This document shows, in pieces, positions 53,143 to 62,239 of a DNA stretch of 64,000 nucleotides; the stretch's first letter is position 1, and every line of letters starts with the position of its first letter. This stretch comes from Labilithrix luteola. Its GTDB lineage: Bacteria; Myxococcota_A; Polyangia; Polyangiales; Polyangiaceae. The notes under the pieces are model-generated. The model was not told the origin of the DNA. It made no database searches and was given only the letters and a program-made list of their open reading frames with translations. The stretch covers positions 9,591,501-9,655,500 of the forward strand of contig NZ_CP012333.1 of assembly GCF_001263205.1 (NCBI RefSeq), in the 5' to 3' direction. Position numbers and translations under genes: made by a program.

Positions 53143-53967
53143 ATGGCTGCGTCGCTCGCGGCAACCACCGGGGGCGTCTTCGGATACATCCTCGGCCAGC
53201 CCGAGCCAAGTCACACGACCACGTTCGGAGGGTTTGGCGTGCTCGCAGGGCTGCCGACGTTCGTCGTCGGCCTCGTCTGGGCGCTCATCCTTCGCTCGCG
53301 CGCAACGGTTGGCAGCACGAACCTTCGCGTGGGGTGGCTTGCGTCCTTGCCTCTCGCCGCACTCAACGGTGCCCTGGGCGGTGGCCTCTTCATGCTGTCG
53401 AGTCGCACAGTCGAGGACTCGCAGCCCGCGGTCTTTCTGCTCGGCGCCCTTCTGGGCGTCACGGTTGGTTCGATGTTCTGGGTGCCCGGCTTGCTCGCTA
53501 CCCTCGCCTTCTTCGGCGCGCCCCTCGCGTGGTCGCAGAAGCTCGCCGAGAAAGGTCTCGCGGGCGAAGAGCGTGGCGAGCGCGTTGTCGGCATCGCGAG
53601 CGCACTCCTCGCCACGCTCGGAGCGCTGATCGCGTTGCGCGGGACGCCCGAAACGTCGGGCGCGTTGGGCACCGTGGGCCTTGCCCTGCTGTATCTCTTC
53701 TCCGCATGCGGCGTCGTGGCCGGCGCGCTCGCCGTCGGGATGGCAAGCGCGCGGGAAAAGCGACGGCGCCAGTTCGTCGACGAGGTCTCGAAAGGCAACG
53801 TCGCGGGCTATCGCGTCGACGATTCGTCCGAAGGCAAGGTTCTCGTTCGCGTCACGTCGATCGGCGCGGGATACCGCGTCGCCAACTTCGAAGAGGAGCT
53901 CTACGAGCTCGACGAAATGGGAAACGCCACGCATGCGCCGAAGGCACGCGTGGCGAACGTTCGCTGA
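53143..53967 (+). CDS. Polytopic membrane protein of unknown function (N-terminus uncertain)
   Basis: The protein has 274 residues from ATG 53143; an in-frame TTG at 53137 is possible. About six hydrophobic segments are present, for example GVLAGLPTFVVGLVWALIL, LGALLGVTVGSMFWVPGLLA and LGTVGLALLYLFSACGVVAGAL. A cytosolic beta tail follows (RVDDSSEGKVLVRVTS, YRVANFEEELYEL). In another frame an ATG at 53039 opens a Ser/Pro-rich N-terminus (MSPSPPSPPSRDETKPSLPP). One extra base in the CCC run 53126-53128 would join the two into a longer protein. This is plausible but unproven. The 5' region also carries the palindrome TGGTTGAACCA at 52979-52989. Confidence 0.65.
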   Translation: MAASLAATTGGVFGYILGQPEPSHTTTFGGFGVLAGLPTFVVGLVWALILRSRATVGSTNLRVGWLASLPLAALNGALGGGLFMLSSRTVEDSQPAVFLLGALLGVTVGSMFWVPGLLATLAFFGAPLAWSQKLAEKGLAGEERGERVVGIASALLATLGALIALRGTPETSGALGTVGLALLYLFSACGVVAGALAVGMASAREKRRRQFVDEVSKGNVAGYRVDDSSEGKVLVRVTSIGAGYRVANFEEELYELDEMGNATHAPKARVANVR

Positions 53968-54001
53968 GTCGGAGCTGAATCCGGAGGCGCGCGCGAGCGC
54001 G

Positions 54002-54907
54002 TCAGAAGGTTCCGTGCGCGCCGAGACCTGCGCTGGAAGCGCTGGCCCAGGGCGTCCACTGCACGCCGCGTCCGACCGTCGTGGTCTTCGTTGTCGGCTG
54101 CACGAAATACCAGACGAGCCCGCCGATCATCACGGCGCCACCCGCGATGCTCGTCACCAACCCGATGTTCGCGAGACCGACACCGTTCTTTGCATCGTCG
54201 AACACCGGGCTGCCCGGAGGTGCCGCGCATTCGTGCGAGGAGACCTTGCAGCTGTCGGGCACCTTGCCGAGGCCCACGAACGTGAGCGCGAGCCCCGTGC
54301 CGAGCGCCGCAGCCCCGATGCCGGCAACGACGAGCGGGAGCGCCGAGCGATGCTCCTTGGGCTCCTTGGGCTCCGTCTTTCCTCCGTCGGTGGATGCACC
54401 ACCCGCCGGAGTCGCGGGCTTCGGGTCGCCGAAGACGGCACTGATGGGGCGCGCCTTCTCGCCCTGGCTCACGACGACCTTGACCGGGACTTCCTTGCCG
54501 TCGTGGACGAAGCGCACCACGTGCTTGCCCGGCTCGATGTCGAACGCCTTGCCCTCGTCGAGGCGCGAAGCCACCTGCGTGTCGTCGACGAAGACCTGCG
54601 TGTTGGGAAGGTCGGCCCCGGCGCCGTCACGTGCGTTGAACGTCACCGTGGGAACGAGTCGTTCGAGCTCGTCCGCGTAGTGCGCGCAGTCGGCCTGAAC
54701 GAGGCTCGGACACGCTGGGTTCGCGCAAACGAGGAACGTCGCTCGGGCGCGCGCCAGCTGGCTTTTCTCGCGCATGTCCTGGGCGCGCCCGTGCGCGTCG
54801 ACACACTCTTCCTTGGTCGGCGGTGCTGCATCGGCGACTCCGGCGACGAAGAACGAGGCGGCGACGAGCGAGAGAACGTGAACGCGGCGAGAGGTGTTCT
54901 TGGACAT
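54002..54907 (-). CDS. Exported protein with PEGA-like domain and two C-terminal helices
   Basis: The protein has 301 residues from ATG 54907; ATG 54913 is also possible. After the signal peptide (AASFFVAGVADA) comes a helical cysteine-containing segment (KEECVDAH, VCANPACPSLVQADCAHY). A beta-domain follows, TVTFNARDGAGADLPNTQVFVDD, PGKHVVRFVHDGKEVPVKVV, with a typical PEGA shape. Two membrane helices follow (ALPLVVAGIGAAALGTGLAL; SIAGGAVMIGGLVWYFV). It is 18 nt downstream of a PEGA-containing kinase, so the two probably form one signalling unit. Confidence 0.7.
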   Translation of the reverse strand: MSKNTSRRVHVLSLVAASFFVAGVADAAPPTKEECVDAHGRAQDMREKSQLARARATFLVCANPACPSLVQADCAHYADELERLVPTVTFNARDGAGADLPNTQVFVDDTQVASRLDEGKAFDIEPGKHVVRFVHDGKEVPVKVVVSQGEKARPISAVFGDPKPATPAGGASTDGGKTEPKEPKEHRSALPLVVAGIGAAALGTGLALTFVGLGKVPDSCKVSSHECAAPPGSPVFDDAKNGVGLANIGLVTSIAGGAVMIGGLVWYFVQPTTKTTTVGRGVQWTPWASASSAGLGAHGTF

Positions 54908-54925
54908 CGTCATCGTCTCCTGGAA

Positions 54926-56661
54926 TCACAAGCAGCCAGGCTTGAAGACCTTCTTCGTTCCTTGGAAATAGAACGGCGGATTGCAGTCCGTCTTGGCGGC
55001 CGCGCTCGCCGGAGTCGAGGCAGGCGCCTGCGTCGGGGACGGCGCAGGTGCCGGCGCGGGCTGGGCACGCGGAGGCACGTAGACGGCGAGCGGCGAGAGC
55101 ACGAGCTCGAGCGATTCGTCCTTGTCGCAATCGATCTTGCGCTCGCGTGCGGAGTACCCGGTCGCGTTCGCGCGCATGAGGACCGACGTCCCGTGACGAC
55201 ACGTCGTCTTCGCAGGGTTCGCGTAGGTGACGCCGTCGAAGGAGACGGTCGCCACGGGCGGCGTGACCTTCACGTGGAGCTCGTGCGTCGACGGGCCTGT
55301 CGCCGTGGCCGTCACGGGCGGTGGAATGGGCGCGGCCGCGGCAGGCGCGCCCGATTCTTCCGACGTGTGCGAGTCGAGCGCTTGCGTGGCCTCGACGTTC
55401 GGCCCCGGCTTCTTCGAGAGCACGAAGCCGAACGCGGCGAGCGCTCCCAGCACGACCCCACCTGCGACGAGCAGCAGCCCGGTGCGGCTCTTTTTTCGAG
55501 GATGATCCGGCGCGTAGGCGGGCACCAAGCTCGGATTGATGAACTCGATGCCTGCTGGCGTGGGCTGGTTCGCCGACGTCGGCCCGTTCGGAACACTCGG
55601 CAACGTGCCCGTTCCGACCAACCGGTTGCTGTTGCTGTTGCCGCTCGGCGTGATCGTCTCGGGGGCTTGCGACCGAATCCGCGGAAGCGCCGCCTGCGCA
55701 ATGCCGCTACGAAGCGACTGCAGGTACGCGTCGATCGTCGCGCGCGTGCGCTCACGCTCCTCGGCGAAGATCTCGGAGACGACCTTGCCGATCTCGCGCG
55801 GCGACACGACCAGGCCCTTCTCGGCCATGTACGCGTCGATGTCGTCGGCGAGGGCCTGCGCGCTGTGGTAGCGCTCCTCGCGATCCTTCGCGAGGCCCTT
55901 GTCGCAGATGGAGGCGATCCTCTCGTCGACGTCGGGCTTCACTTCACGAAGCGCCGGAGTCTGACCGCGCAGGATGTTGGCGAGGACTTCGACGTCGCCC
56001 TTCCCTTGCCACATACGGCGGCCAACGACCGCTTCCCAGAGCATGACCGCGGCGCTGTAGACGTCGGAGCGAGCGTCGACGTCGCCCGAGATTTGTTCGG
56101 GCGCCATGTATCCCGGCTTGCCCTTGAGGACGCCGGTGCGCGTCTCGACGGTGCTGTCACGCGTTTTCGCGATGCCGAAGTCGACGACCTTCACCTGACC
56201 GTCGAAGGTGAGGAACAGGTTCTGAGGCGTCGCATCGCGATGCACGATCCGAGCGGCGTTCCGTCGAAGTCGGTGAGGTTGTGCGCGTACGAGAGGCCCT
56301 GCAACGCCTCGGAGAGAACACGGAGCTGCATAGCGGCCGTGAACTTCTCGCTCTTGCGTTTGAGCACGCGCGCGAGGCTGATGCCCTCGAGGTAGTCCAT
56401 CACGATGAAGTGACGGTCGCCGTCCGTCCCGATCTCGTACGTCTGGACGATGTTGGGATGATTCAGGCGCGCTGCGAGACGTGCCTCGTCGAGGAACATC
56501 TGGAGGAACGACGCGTCTTCGGCGAGCTCCGGCTTCAGTTCCTTGATGACGAGCAGCTTGCTGAACCGGCCAGGGCCCTGACTGACCGCGAGATAGACAA
56601 TCCCCATGCCGCCCCGCGCGAGCTCCGCGACGAGTTGGTACTTTCCGAGGATCTCACTCAT
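54926..56661 (-). CDS. Transmembrane Ser/Thr kinase with PEGA ectodomain (frameshifted near 56247)
   Basis: From ATG 56661 the first frame encodes the N-lobe: LARGGMGIVYLA, Lys40 in VIKELKP, and DYLEGISLARVL, stopping being sensible after AHNLTDFDGTPLG. The neighbouring frame resumes at VHRDATPQN, then VVDFGIAKT and GYMAPEQI. One missing base at about 56247 (GG?ATC) explains the break. The restored protein is about 578 residues. The kinase is followed by a membrane helix (TGLLLVAGGVVLGALAAFGFVL) and an outside part with a PEGA domain (ELHVKVTPPVATVSFDGVTY) and a final cysteine pair. All catalytic residues are present once repaired. It lies between a ligand-binding lipoprotein and an exported PEGA-like protein. 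Confidence 0.78.
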
Positions 56662-56736
56662 GGTGTCTCACCTGTACTGCCCAACGAACATGGTTTGGAT
56701 CCCCCCACCCGCGTGCCACAAGAGAGGCTTCGTTGA

Positions 56737-58275
56737 TTATTCGAACAGCTGAATCGCCGTGCCGTCGGTCCAGAAGTACCGGTTCGAGAACGTGCCATCG
56801 GGCGAGATGGCCGTGCCCCAAACCGACTTCAAGTACTGGTGGCTCTGAGGACTGAAGCTCGAAGCCCCGAGGCCCAGGTCCTGACTCGGAAGCTGTTCGA
56901 ACGTGTCGAGCAGCGCGGTTGGAACGAAGGGGCCCTTGTGAGAGAGCAGGCCAGCGATGAAGACGCGCGCGGCGACGTAGCCTTCGAGCGACGTGAAGCT
57001 CGCGGTCTGGCGCGTCGAACCGAGAGCTTCGCGGTACTGCTTCACGACGTCGCTGTTGTCCGAGTCGTAGTTCGGAACGACCTGCGAGACGACCACGCCG
57101 TCGGTGTACGGCGTCGCGCCCTTCGGCGTGTTCACCGTGCCGGCGTCGCGGAGGCGCGCGGCCAGCGTGTTCGGACCGACGAAGGACACGGCGCTGAAGA
57201 GCACCGTCAGGCGCGTCGCACGCTTGCTCGTCGTCTGATCGGCGTCGTTCGCGTACTGCCACTGGCGAATCGCCTGGATGTAGTTGGAGACCGGACCGTA
57301 CGTGCCGGTAGCCATGATGCCGACGACGTGATTCGCGCTGTCCGCCGCGAGCACGGAGGAGAGGTACTGCGCCGTGGCCTGCACCTGCGCGGGCACGCTC
57401 GTGACGTCGTCGCGCACGTAGCGGAATCGCTTGATCTCGTCGGTCGGCGGCGTCGAGTCGACCGAGCCCTTGAGCGCCGTGTACGCGTTGGTGATGCCGT
57501 CGTACCCCGCCTGACCGAACGTGTCGTTCTGATCGAAGCTGATGATGTGCTTCCCATCGGGCACACCCTGCTTGAAGAAGTACTCGAGCGTGGCGCGCGC
57601 TTCCTGACCGTAGCTCGCACGAACGTTGAAGATGTAGCGACTGCACGCCGGCCCCGCGCTGCCGTCACGCAGCACCTTCGCCGAGCCCGTGAAGGCGCCG
57701 AAGAAGAGCGTCTGCGTCTCCACCGCGATCGGCGCGGTGCGCACCATGGTCGGCGTACCGACGTTGCCGAGGAGCGCAATGACGCCATCCGGCCCGCGAT
57801 CGAGCGCGTTCGGACCGATCGCCTTTTGCCCCGCGACCGGCGGGTTGGTCGAGGTGAGGCAGCGCGCGGGCAGTTGCGTCTGCTCGACTTCGAGGAGATC
57901 ACGAACCGCATTCTCGGCGTTGTCAGGAATGTACTGGTCGTCGCGGAAGAGGAGCTCCAGCTTGCGACCTCGGATACCACCCGCGGCGTTCTGCGCATCG
58001 AACGCGAGCGTCACCCCCTTCTTCATCTCGACGCCGAGGTCTTGGCTCGGGCCCGTCGCAGGCGCGCTCATTCCGATGCGAAGTGGCGAGTCACTGGCGG
58101 CGCGACAGACCGCAGGCTGAGCCTCGAGTGCGCAGACCAAACCGTCGCCACACTCTGCATCGGCTGAGCAGGACTTCGGCGAGAAGGAGCTGGAGCACGC
58201 GACGGAGGACGTGATCACAGCCGTCGCGAATAGAACGGCCGGAAGGACTGTTTGGAGGAAGGGGAAGGTCCGCAT
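56737..58275 (-). CDS. Type I periplasmic-binding-fold lipoprotein (LivJ-like)
   Basis: The protein has 512 residues. The signal sequence leads to SSVAC, and a cysteine-containing spacer follows (CSADAECGDGLVCALEAQPAVC). The body is a branched-chain amino-acid-type binding fold (PBP6): LRIGMSAPATGPSQDLGVEMKKG, AGGIRGRKLELLFRDDQY, IALLGNVGTPTM and SFDQNDTFGQAGYDG. No permease or ATPase genes are near. It sits 75 nt upstream of the PEGA kinase on the same strand. A sensory role feeding the kinase is therefore as likely as transport. Confidence 0.8.
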   Translation of the reverse strand: MRTFPFLQTVLPAVLFATAVITSSVACSSSFSPKSCSADAECGDGLVCALEAQPAVCRAASDSPLRIGMSAPATGPSQDLGVEMKKGVTLAFDAQNAAGGIRGRKLELLFRDDQYIPDNAENAVRDLLEVEQTQLPARCLTSTNPPVAGQKAIGPNALDRGPDGVIALLGNVGTPTMVRTAPIAVETQTLFFGAFTGSAKVLRDGSAGPACSRYIFNVRASYGQEARATLEYFFKQGVPDGKHIISFDQNDTFGQAGYDGITNAYTALKGSVDSTPPTDEIKRFRYVRDDVTSVPAQVQATAQYLSSVLAADSANHVVGIMATGTYGPVSNYIQAIRQWQYANDADQTTSKRATRLTVLFSAVSFVGPNTLAARLRDAGTVNTPKGATPYTDGVVVSQVVPNYDSDNSDVVKQYREALGSTRQTASFTSLEGYVAARVFIAGLLSHKGPFVPTALLDTFEQLPSQDLGLGASSFSPQSHQYLKSVWGTAISPDGTFSNRYFWTDGTAIQLFE

Positions 58276-58489
58276 TGGCTATCTCGTTCCGATACCGAGA
58301 TTGGAACGATGACTTCCCCGGACCTCGACCGTCAAGTTCGATGCGCCGAGAATCCCAAGCGAATCACAAGATTAACGTTTAATGGTCACCATCATCGTAC
58401 ACTGTATCTGCGTGTGTTGAGCTCGGCCAATCGGGCACTGAAATGGCTGTAAAGCAGACGAACGGTCGTGCTGGGTCTGCGACGAAGGG

Positions 58490-59761
58490 TCAAACTCGGC
58501 CGACGGGACCGCGAGTAATCACGACGAATCGCCAGGTGAGGAAAACGGCTACCAAGAAGAGCCCGACGAGGAGCCCCCACCAGAACCCCGGAGCGCCCCA
58601 ATGAAGGTGGAAGCCGAGAAGCATCGCCAGAGGGAACCCGACGAGCCAGTGCGCCGCCAAGTTCACGACGAAGGCCATGCGTACGTCACCGGCCCCGCGG
58701 AGCGCGCCCGCCGCAACTCCTTGCACGCCGTCGAAGAGCTGGAAGCCCGCGGCGATGCGTAGAAGCGTCACGCCGAGCGCGACGACGTTCGGATCGTCGG
58801 TGAACAGCCGGATGAGCAGTTCGGGGATGGTGAGGAACACCGCTCCCGACACGAGCATGAACGCGGCACCGAGACCGATTCCGAGCAGCCCCGGCTGGCG
58901 AGGCGAGCGGCGTTCGCCGATCGCATGGCCCACGCGCACCGCGGTGGCGCCGCTGATACCGAGCACGCCCATGAAGGTGAAGCTCGCGAGGCCAATCGCG
59001 ATCTGATGCGACGCGACGGCGACGGCGCCGAGTCGGCCCGCGAGGACGGCCACGAGCGAAAAGACGCCGATCTCGGTGAGCAGCTGCATGCCGATGGGCA
59101 TACCGAGCCTCAGCACCTTCTTCGTACTCGCGGCGTCTTTGGGCCTCGTCGGCGACAGCGGTGGGCGCCTGCGATAGGCGGCGATCACCATCCAAACCGC
59201 CATCACGATGCTCGCCACCGAGCTCGCCATCCCTGCCCCGAGCGCGCCGAGCGGGCGAAAGCCGAGGCTCATGGAATGCCCGAACGCACGAAGCTCGGCG
59301 TGGACGAGGGCATTGCACACGATCACGTTGACGACGTTCGCGACGACCGTGGCAACCAGCGCGGGCACGGTCACGCGGTGCGCTTGCAGGTACGTCTTCG
59401 CCGTCAGAAAGAGCGTGAAGCCGAGCAGGCCCGGCATCTGCGCGACGAGAAACGCGCGCGCCGGTCCGACGAGGGCGCGGTCGATGCCGATCGGTTCGAG
59501 CGCGAACGTGGCCGCGATCGCGAGGAGTGCGCAGGGCGCCCAGACGAGCGTGCACGCCTTCAGCGTCGCGACCAGCGCGTGCCAGGCCTGCTCGTCCTCT
59601 CCTGCCCCGACGGCCTGCGCCGCGAGCGGCTCGAGCGCTGACGACGCCCCAATGCCGAGCGAGAGAGAGGCGAAGCCGATGGATCGCCCGATCGACGCGC
59701 CGCCGAGCTCCGTCGACGACGCGTGACCGAGAATGGCAACGTCGACCAGCCCGAGCAGCAT
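58490..59761 (-). CDS. MATE-family efflux transporter (start uncertain)
   Basis: This is a multidrug/Na+ or H+ antiporter with about twelve helices in two halves. Motifs include GHASSTELGGASIGRSI, GIGASSALEPLAAQAVGAG and later AVASHQIAIGLASFTFMGVLG. The conserved first helix begins upstream of this ATG in the same frame (ETVARLALPIALAQFGL, codons to 59833), but no ATG, GTG or TTG exists there before a stop. CTG 59833 is the best non-standard candidate. Alternatively, a GTG at 59877 inside the nuoD end would be in frame if one base is missing. The last gene of the nuoABCD unit, its function is not linked to complex I. Confidence 0.8.
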   Translation of the reverse strand: MLLGLVDVAILGHASSTELGGASIGRSIGFASLSLGIGASSALEPLAAQAVGAGEDEQAWHALVATLKACTLVWAPCALLAIAATFALEPIGIDRALVGPARAFLVAQMPGLLGFTLFLTAKTYLQAHRVTVPALVATVVANVVNVIVCNALVHAELRAFGHSMSLGFRPLGALGAGMASSVASIVMAVWMVIAAYRRRPPLSPTRPKDAASTKKVLRLGMPIGMQLLTEIGVFSLVAVLAGRLGAVAVASHQIAIGLASFTFMGVLGISGATAVRVGHAIGERRSPRQPGLLGIGLGAAFMLVSGAVFLTIPELLIRLFTDDPNVVALGVTLLRIAAGFQLFDGVQGVAAGALRGAGDVRMAFVVNLAAHWLVGFPLAMLLGFHLHWGAPGFWWGLLVGLFLVAVFLTWRFVVITRGPVGRV

Positions 59762-59864
59762 CAGCCCGAACTGCGCGAGCGCGATCGGGAGCGCTAAACG
59801 AGCAACGGTTTCGAGCTCACCGCGCGCGCTCAGGAAGTCCGACGCGCGCGGCGAGGCGGAAACC

Positions 59865-61079
59865 TCAGTGATCGCACTCCCCGCCGATCATGTTGAGCGA
59901 ACCGAACACCGGCACGATGTCGCTCAGCATGCTGCCGTTGATCAGCTGCGAGAGGCCGGCGGTGACCGCGAAGCACGGCGGACGGATGCGCACGCGGTAG
60001 GGCGTGCCCGAGCCGTCGGAGACGAGGTAGAACCCGAGCTCGCCGTTGCCGGCCTCGGTGTACGAGTAGACCTCGCCCTTCGGAACCTTGGCCCCTTCCA
60101 TGATCAGCTTGAAGTGCTGAATGGTGCCCTCGATCGTCGTGTAGACGTCCGACTTCGGGGGGAGGATCACGCGCGCGTCGTCCGTGTTGACCGGGCCTTC
60201 GTCGGCCATGCGGTCACAGCACTGGAGGATGATGCGCACGCTCTGACGGATCTCGGCGAGGCGGATGAGGAAGCGATCCATCGTGTCGCCGGTCTTGCCG
60301 AGCGGCACGTCGAAGTCGACCTCGTCGTACTTGAGGTACGGGTGCGCCTTGCGGATGTCGTACGCCACGCCGCTCGCGCGGAGCGTGGGGCCCGTCCACG
60401 AGAGGGCGATGGCGTCTTTGGCGCTGATGATGCCCGTGTTCTCGAGGCGATCGATGAAGATACGGTTCTTGAGGAGCATGCCCTCGCCGTCTTCGACGAT
60501 CTTGAGAATCGCGGAGAGCGCGCTGCGGCACATCTCCTTCAGCGCCGGAGTCGGCGGCTGGGCCATGCCGCCGATGCGGCCGAACGAGTGCGTGAGACGC
60601 GCGCCGGTCTCCTCTTCGAGGATGTCCCAGACCATCTCGCGGGCCTTGATGAACCAGAGGAACGGCGTAAATGCGCCGAGCTCCATCGCCATCGCGCCCG
60701 TGCACGTGAGGTGGTCCGAGATGCGGGCCAGCTCGCCCAGGATCATGCGGTACCACTGGCAGCGGTCCGGGACCTGGATATCGCACATCTTCTCGACAGC
60801 GAGGGCGTAGCCCACGTTGTTGAGCATCGGCGAGACGTAGTTCAGGCGGTCGACGTACGGGAAGACCTGGGCCCAGGTCCCGCGCTCGCACATCTTCTCG
60901 AAGCCGCGATGCAGGTAGCCGATTTGGACGTCGCTCTTCACGATCGTCTCACCGGACAACTCGAGGACGATACGCACCGTGCCGTGCATGGCAGGGTGCG
61001 CAGGCCCGAGGTTCAGGTGCATCGGCTCGGCGGGCAGCTCGAGTTCGCTCTCTTCGAGGTCGAGATCGATCGGCTCCAT
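59865..61079 (-). CDS. nuoD: NADH-quinone oxidoreductase subunit D
   Basis: This is the quinone-site subunit of complex I, 404 residues from ATG 61079. Conserved elements are HLNLGPAHPAMHGTVRIVLEL, QIGYLHRGFEKMCE, YVDRLNYVSPMLNNVGYALAVEK, RISDHLTCTGAMAMELGA and the C-terminal DIVPVFGSLNMIGGECDH. The gene starts 1 nt after the nuoC stop. An ATG at 61124 is in frame but lies inside nuoC and adds an unconserved leader. The C-terminal end overlaps the region where the MATE gene must begin. Confidence 0.97.
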   Translation of the reverse strand: MEPIDLDLEESELELPAEPMHLNLGPAHPAMHGTVRIVLELSGETIVKSDVQIGYLHRGFEKMCERGTWAQVFPYVDRLNYVSPMLNNVGYALAVEKMCDIQVPDRCQWYRMILGELARISDHLTCTGAMAMELGAFTPFLWFIKAREMVWDILEEETGARLTHSFGRIGGMAQPPTPALKEMCRSALSAILKIVEDGEGMLLKNRIFIDRLENTGIISAKDAIALSWTGPTLRASGVAYDIRKAHPYLKYDEVDFDVPLGKTGDTMDRFLIRLAEIRQSVRIILQCCDRMADEGPVNTDDARVILPPKSDVYTTIEGTIQHFKLIMEGAKVPKGEVYSYTEAGNGELGFYLVSDGSGTPYRVRIRPPCFAVTAGLSQLINGSMLSDIVPVFGSLNMIGGECDH

Positions 61080-61080
61080 G

Positions 61081-61674
61081 TCAGCTCTCTCCTCGGTCCT
61101 GGCCCCACGTTCCGCGGCGACCAAACGGCATGCCTTCGTCCGCGCGGAAAGGCGCGATCTTCTCGAGCGGCAAACCGGCCTCGGCCTCCGTGCGATACGG
61201 CACGAGCGGCTGGGTCTTGTTGGCGGGGTAATCCTTGCGGAGCGGGTGTCCCTCGAACTCCGGATACATGAGAATGCGGCGAAGATCCGGGTGGCCCTTG
61301 AAGGTCACGCCGGAGAGGTCGTAGACCTCACGCTCGAACCAGTTCGCGCCGGACCAAACGTCGGTGACAGTGTCGACCTCGGCTCCGTCCATCTCGGAGT
61401 CGCCAACGCGAGTCTTGAGGCGAAGGCGATGGCGGCGAGCAATCGAGTAGAGGTGCAGAACGACCTCCATGCGGGGCTCGCGCTCCGGATAGTCGACGCC
61501 GCACATATCGACGAACATGTCGAAGTTCATCTGCGGGTCGTCGCGGAGAAAGAGACAGATCTCGTGCCAGCGCGAGGCCTCGACGACCGCCGTTTCGTCA
61601 CCGAACTGGCTGTGCGTCTCGAGGATGGCGCTGCCGAACTTGTCCTTGAGGACCTGAAGAACGCGCTCGCTCAT
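61081..61674 (-). CDS. nuoC: NADH-quinone oxidoreductase subunit C
   Basis: This is a 197-residue peripheral-arm subunit that packs against NuoD. The family signature is ANWFEREVYDLSGVTFKGHPDLRRILMYPEFEGHPLRKDYP, preceded by MCGVDYPER. The gene is separate from nuoD, unlike the fused nuoCD of enterobacteria. It starts after a single base following nuoB and ends one base before nuoD. Confidence 0.97.
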   Translation of the reverse strand: MSERVLQVLKDKFGSAILETHSQFGDETAVVEASRWHEICLFLRDDPQMNFDMFVDMCGVDYPEREPRMEVVLHLYSIARRHRLRLKTRVGDSEMDGAEVDTVTDVWSGANWFEREVYDLSGVTFKGHPDLRRILMYPEFEGHPLRKDYPANKTQPLVPYRTEAEAGLPLEKIAPFRADEGMPFGRRGTWGQDRGES

Positions 61675-61675
61675 C

Positions 61676-62239
61676 TCAGGCCTCCTCTCGGCTGCGGCGA
61701 AGCTTCACGAGCGTGTCCGAGGGATCTTCGCGCGGCTTCACGATGCCCGGCGTGCGATCGCCGCGGGTGATCTTGTCCTGCAGGAGCATCAAGCCGTCGA
61801 GAACGGCCTCCGGACGCGGCGGGCAGCCCGGAACGTAGACGTCGCACGGGATGATTTTGTCGATGCCCGGGACCGTCGTGTAGTTGTCGTAGAAGCCGCC
61901 GCAGCTCGCGCACGTGCCGAACGCGAGAACCCACTTGGGCTCCATCATCTGCTCGTAGATGCGGCGAAGGACCGGCGCCTGGCGCTGCGAGATCGTGCCG
62001 ACGACCCACAGGAGGTCGCTCTGGCGCGGCGAGAAGCGCGGGGCCTCTGCACCGAAGCGCGCCGAGCCGTCGAAACGCGGGCTCGTGAGCGCCATGAATT
62101 CCATTCCGCAGCACGCCGTGACGAACGGGTACTTGAACAGCGACCACTTACGCGCCCAGTTGAGGAGCGCATCCAGCTTGGTCGTAGCGAAGCCCGACGT
62201 GGAGCTGTTCTCGAGAGTGACTTGCTTCAGGTCTCCCAT
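61676..62239 (-). CDS. nuoB: NADH-quinone oxidoreductase subunit B
   Basis: This subunit carries cluster N2, the last Fe-S centre before quinone. It has 187 residues from ATG 62239. The four ligand cysteines are evident: the adjacent pair in TACCGMEFM (43-44), one in GTCASCGGFYDN, and VPGCPPRPEA. The ATG overlaps the end of nuoA by 13 nt, giving coupling. The C-terminus is a charged tail. Confidence 0.97.
   Translation of the reverse strand: MGDLKQVTLENSSTSGFATTKLDALLNWARKWSLFKYPFVTACCGMEFMALTSPRFDGSARFGAEAPRFSPRQSDLLWVVGTISQRQAPVLRRIYEQMMEPKWVLAFGTCASCGGFYDNYTTVPGIDKIIPCDVYVPGCPPRPEAVLDGLMLLQDKITRGDRTPGIVKPREDPSDTLVKLRRSREEA

Noticed and set aside
58361..58410. AT-rich stretch upstream of the binding-protein gene as an operator (imperfect ATTAACGTTTAAT)
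   Set aside because: The palindrome is imperfect and no matching -10/-35 pair could be placed with confidence.
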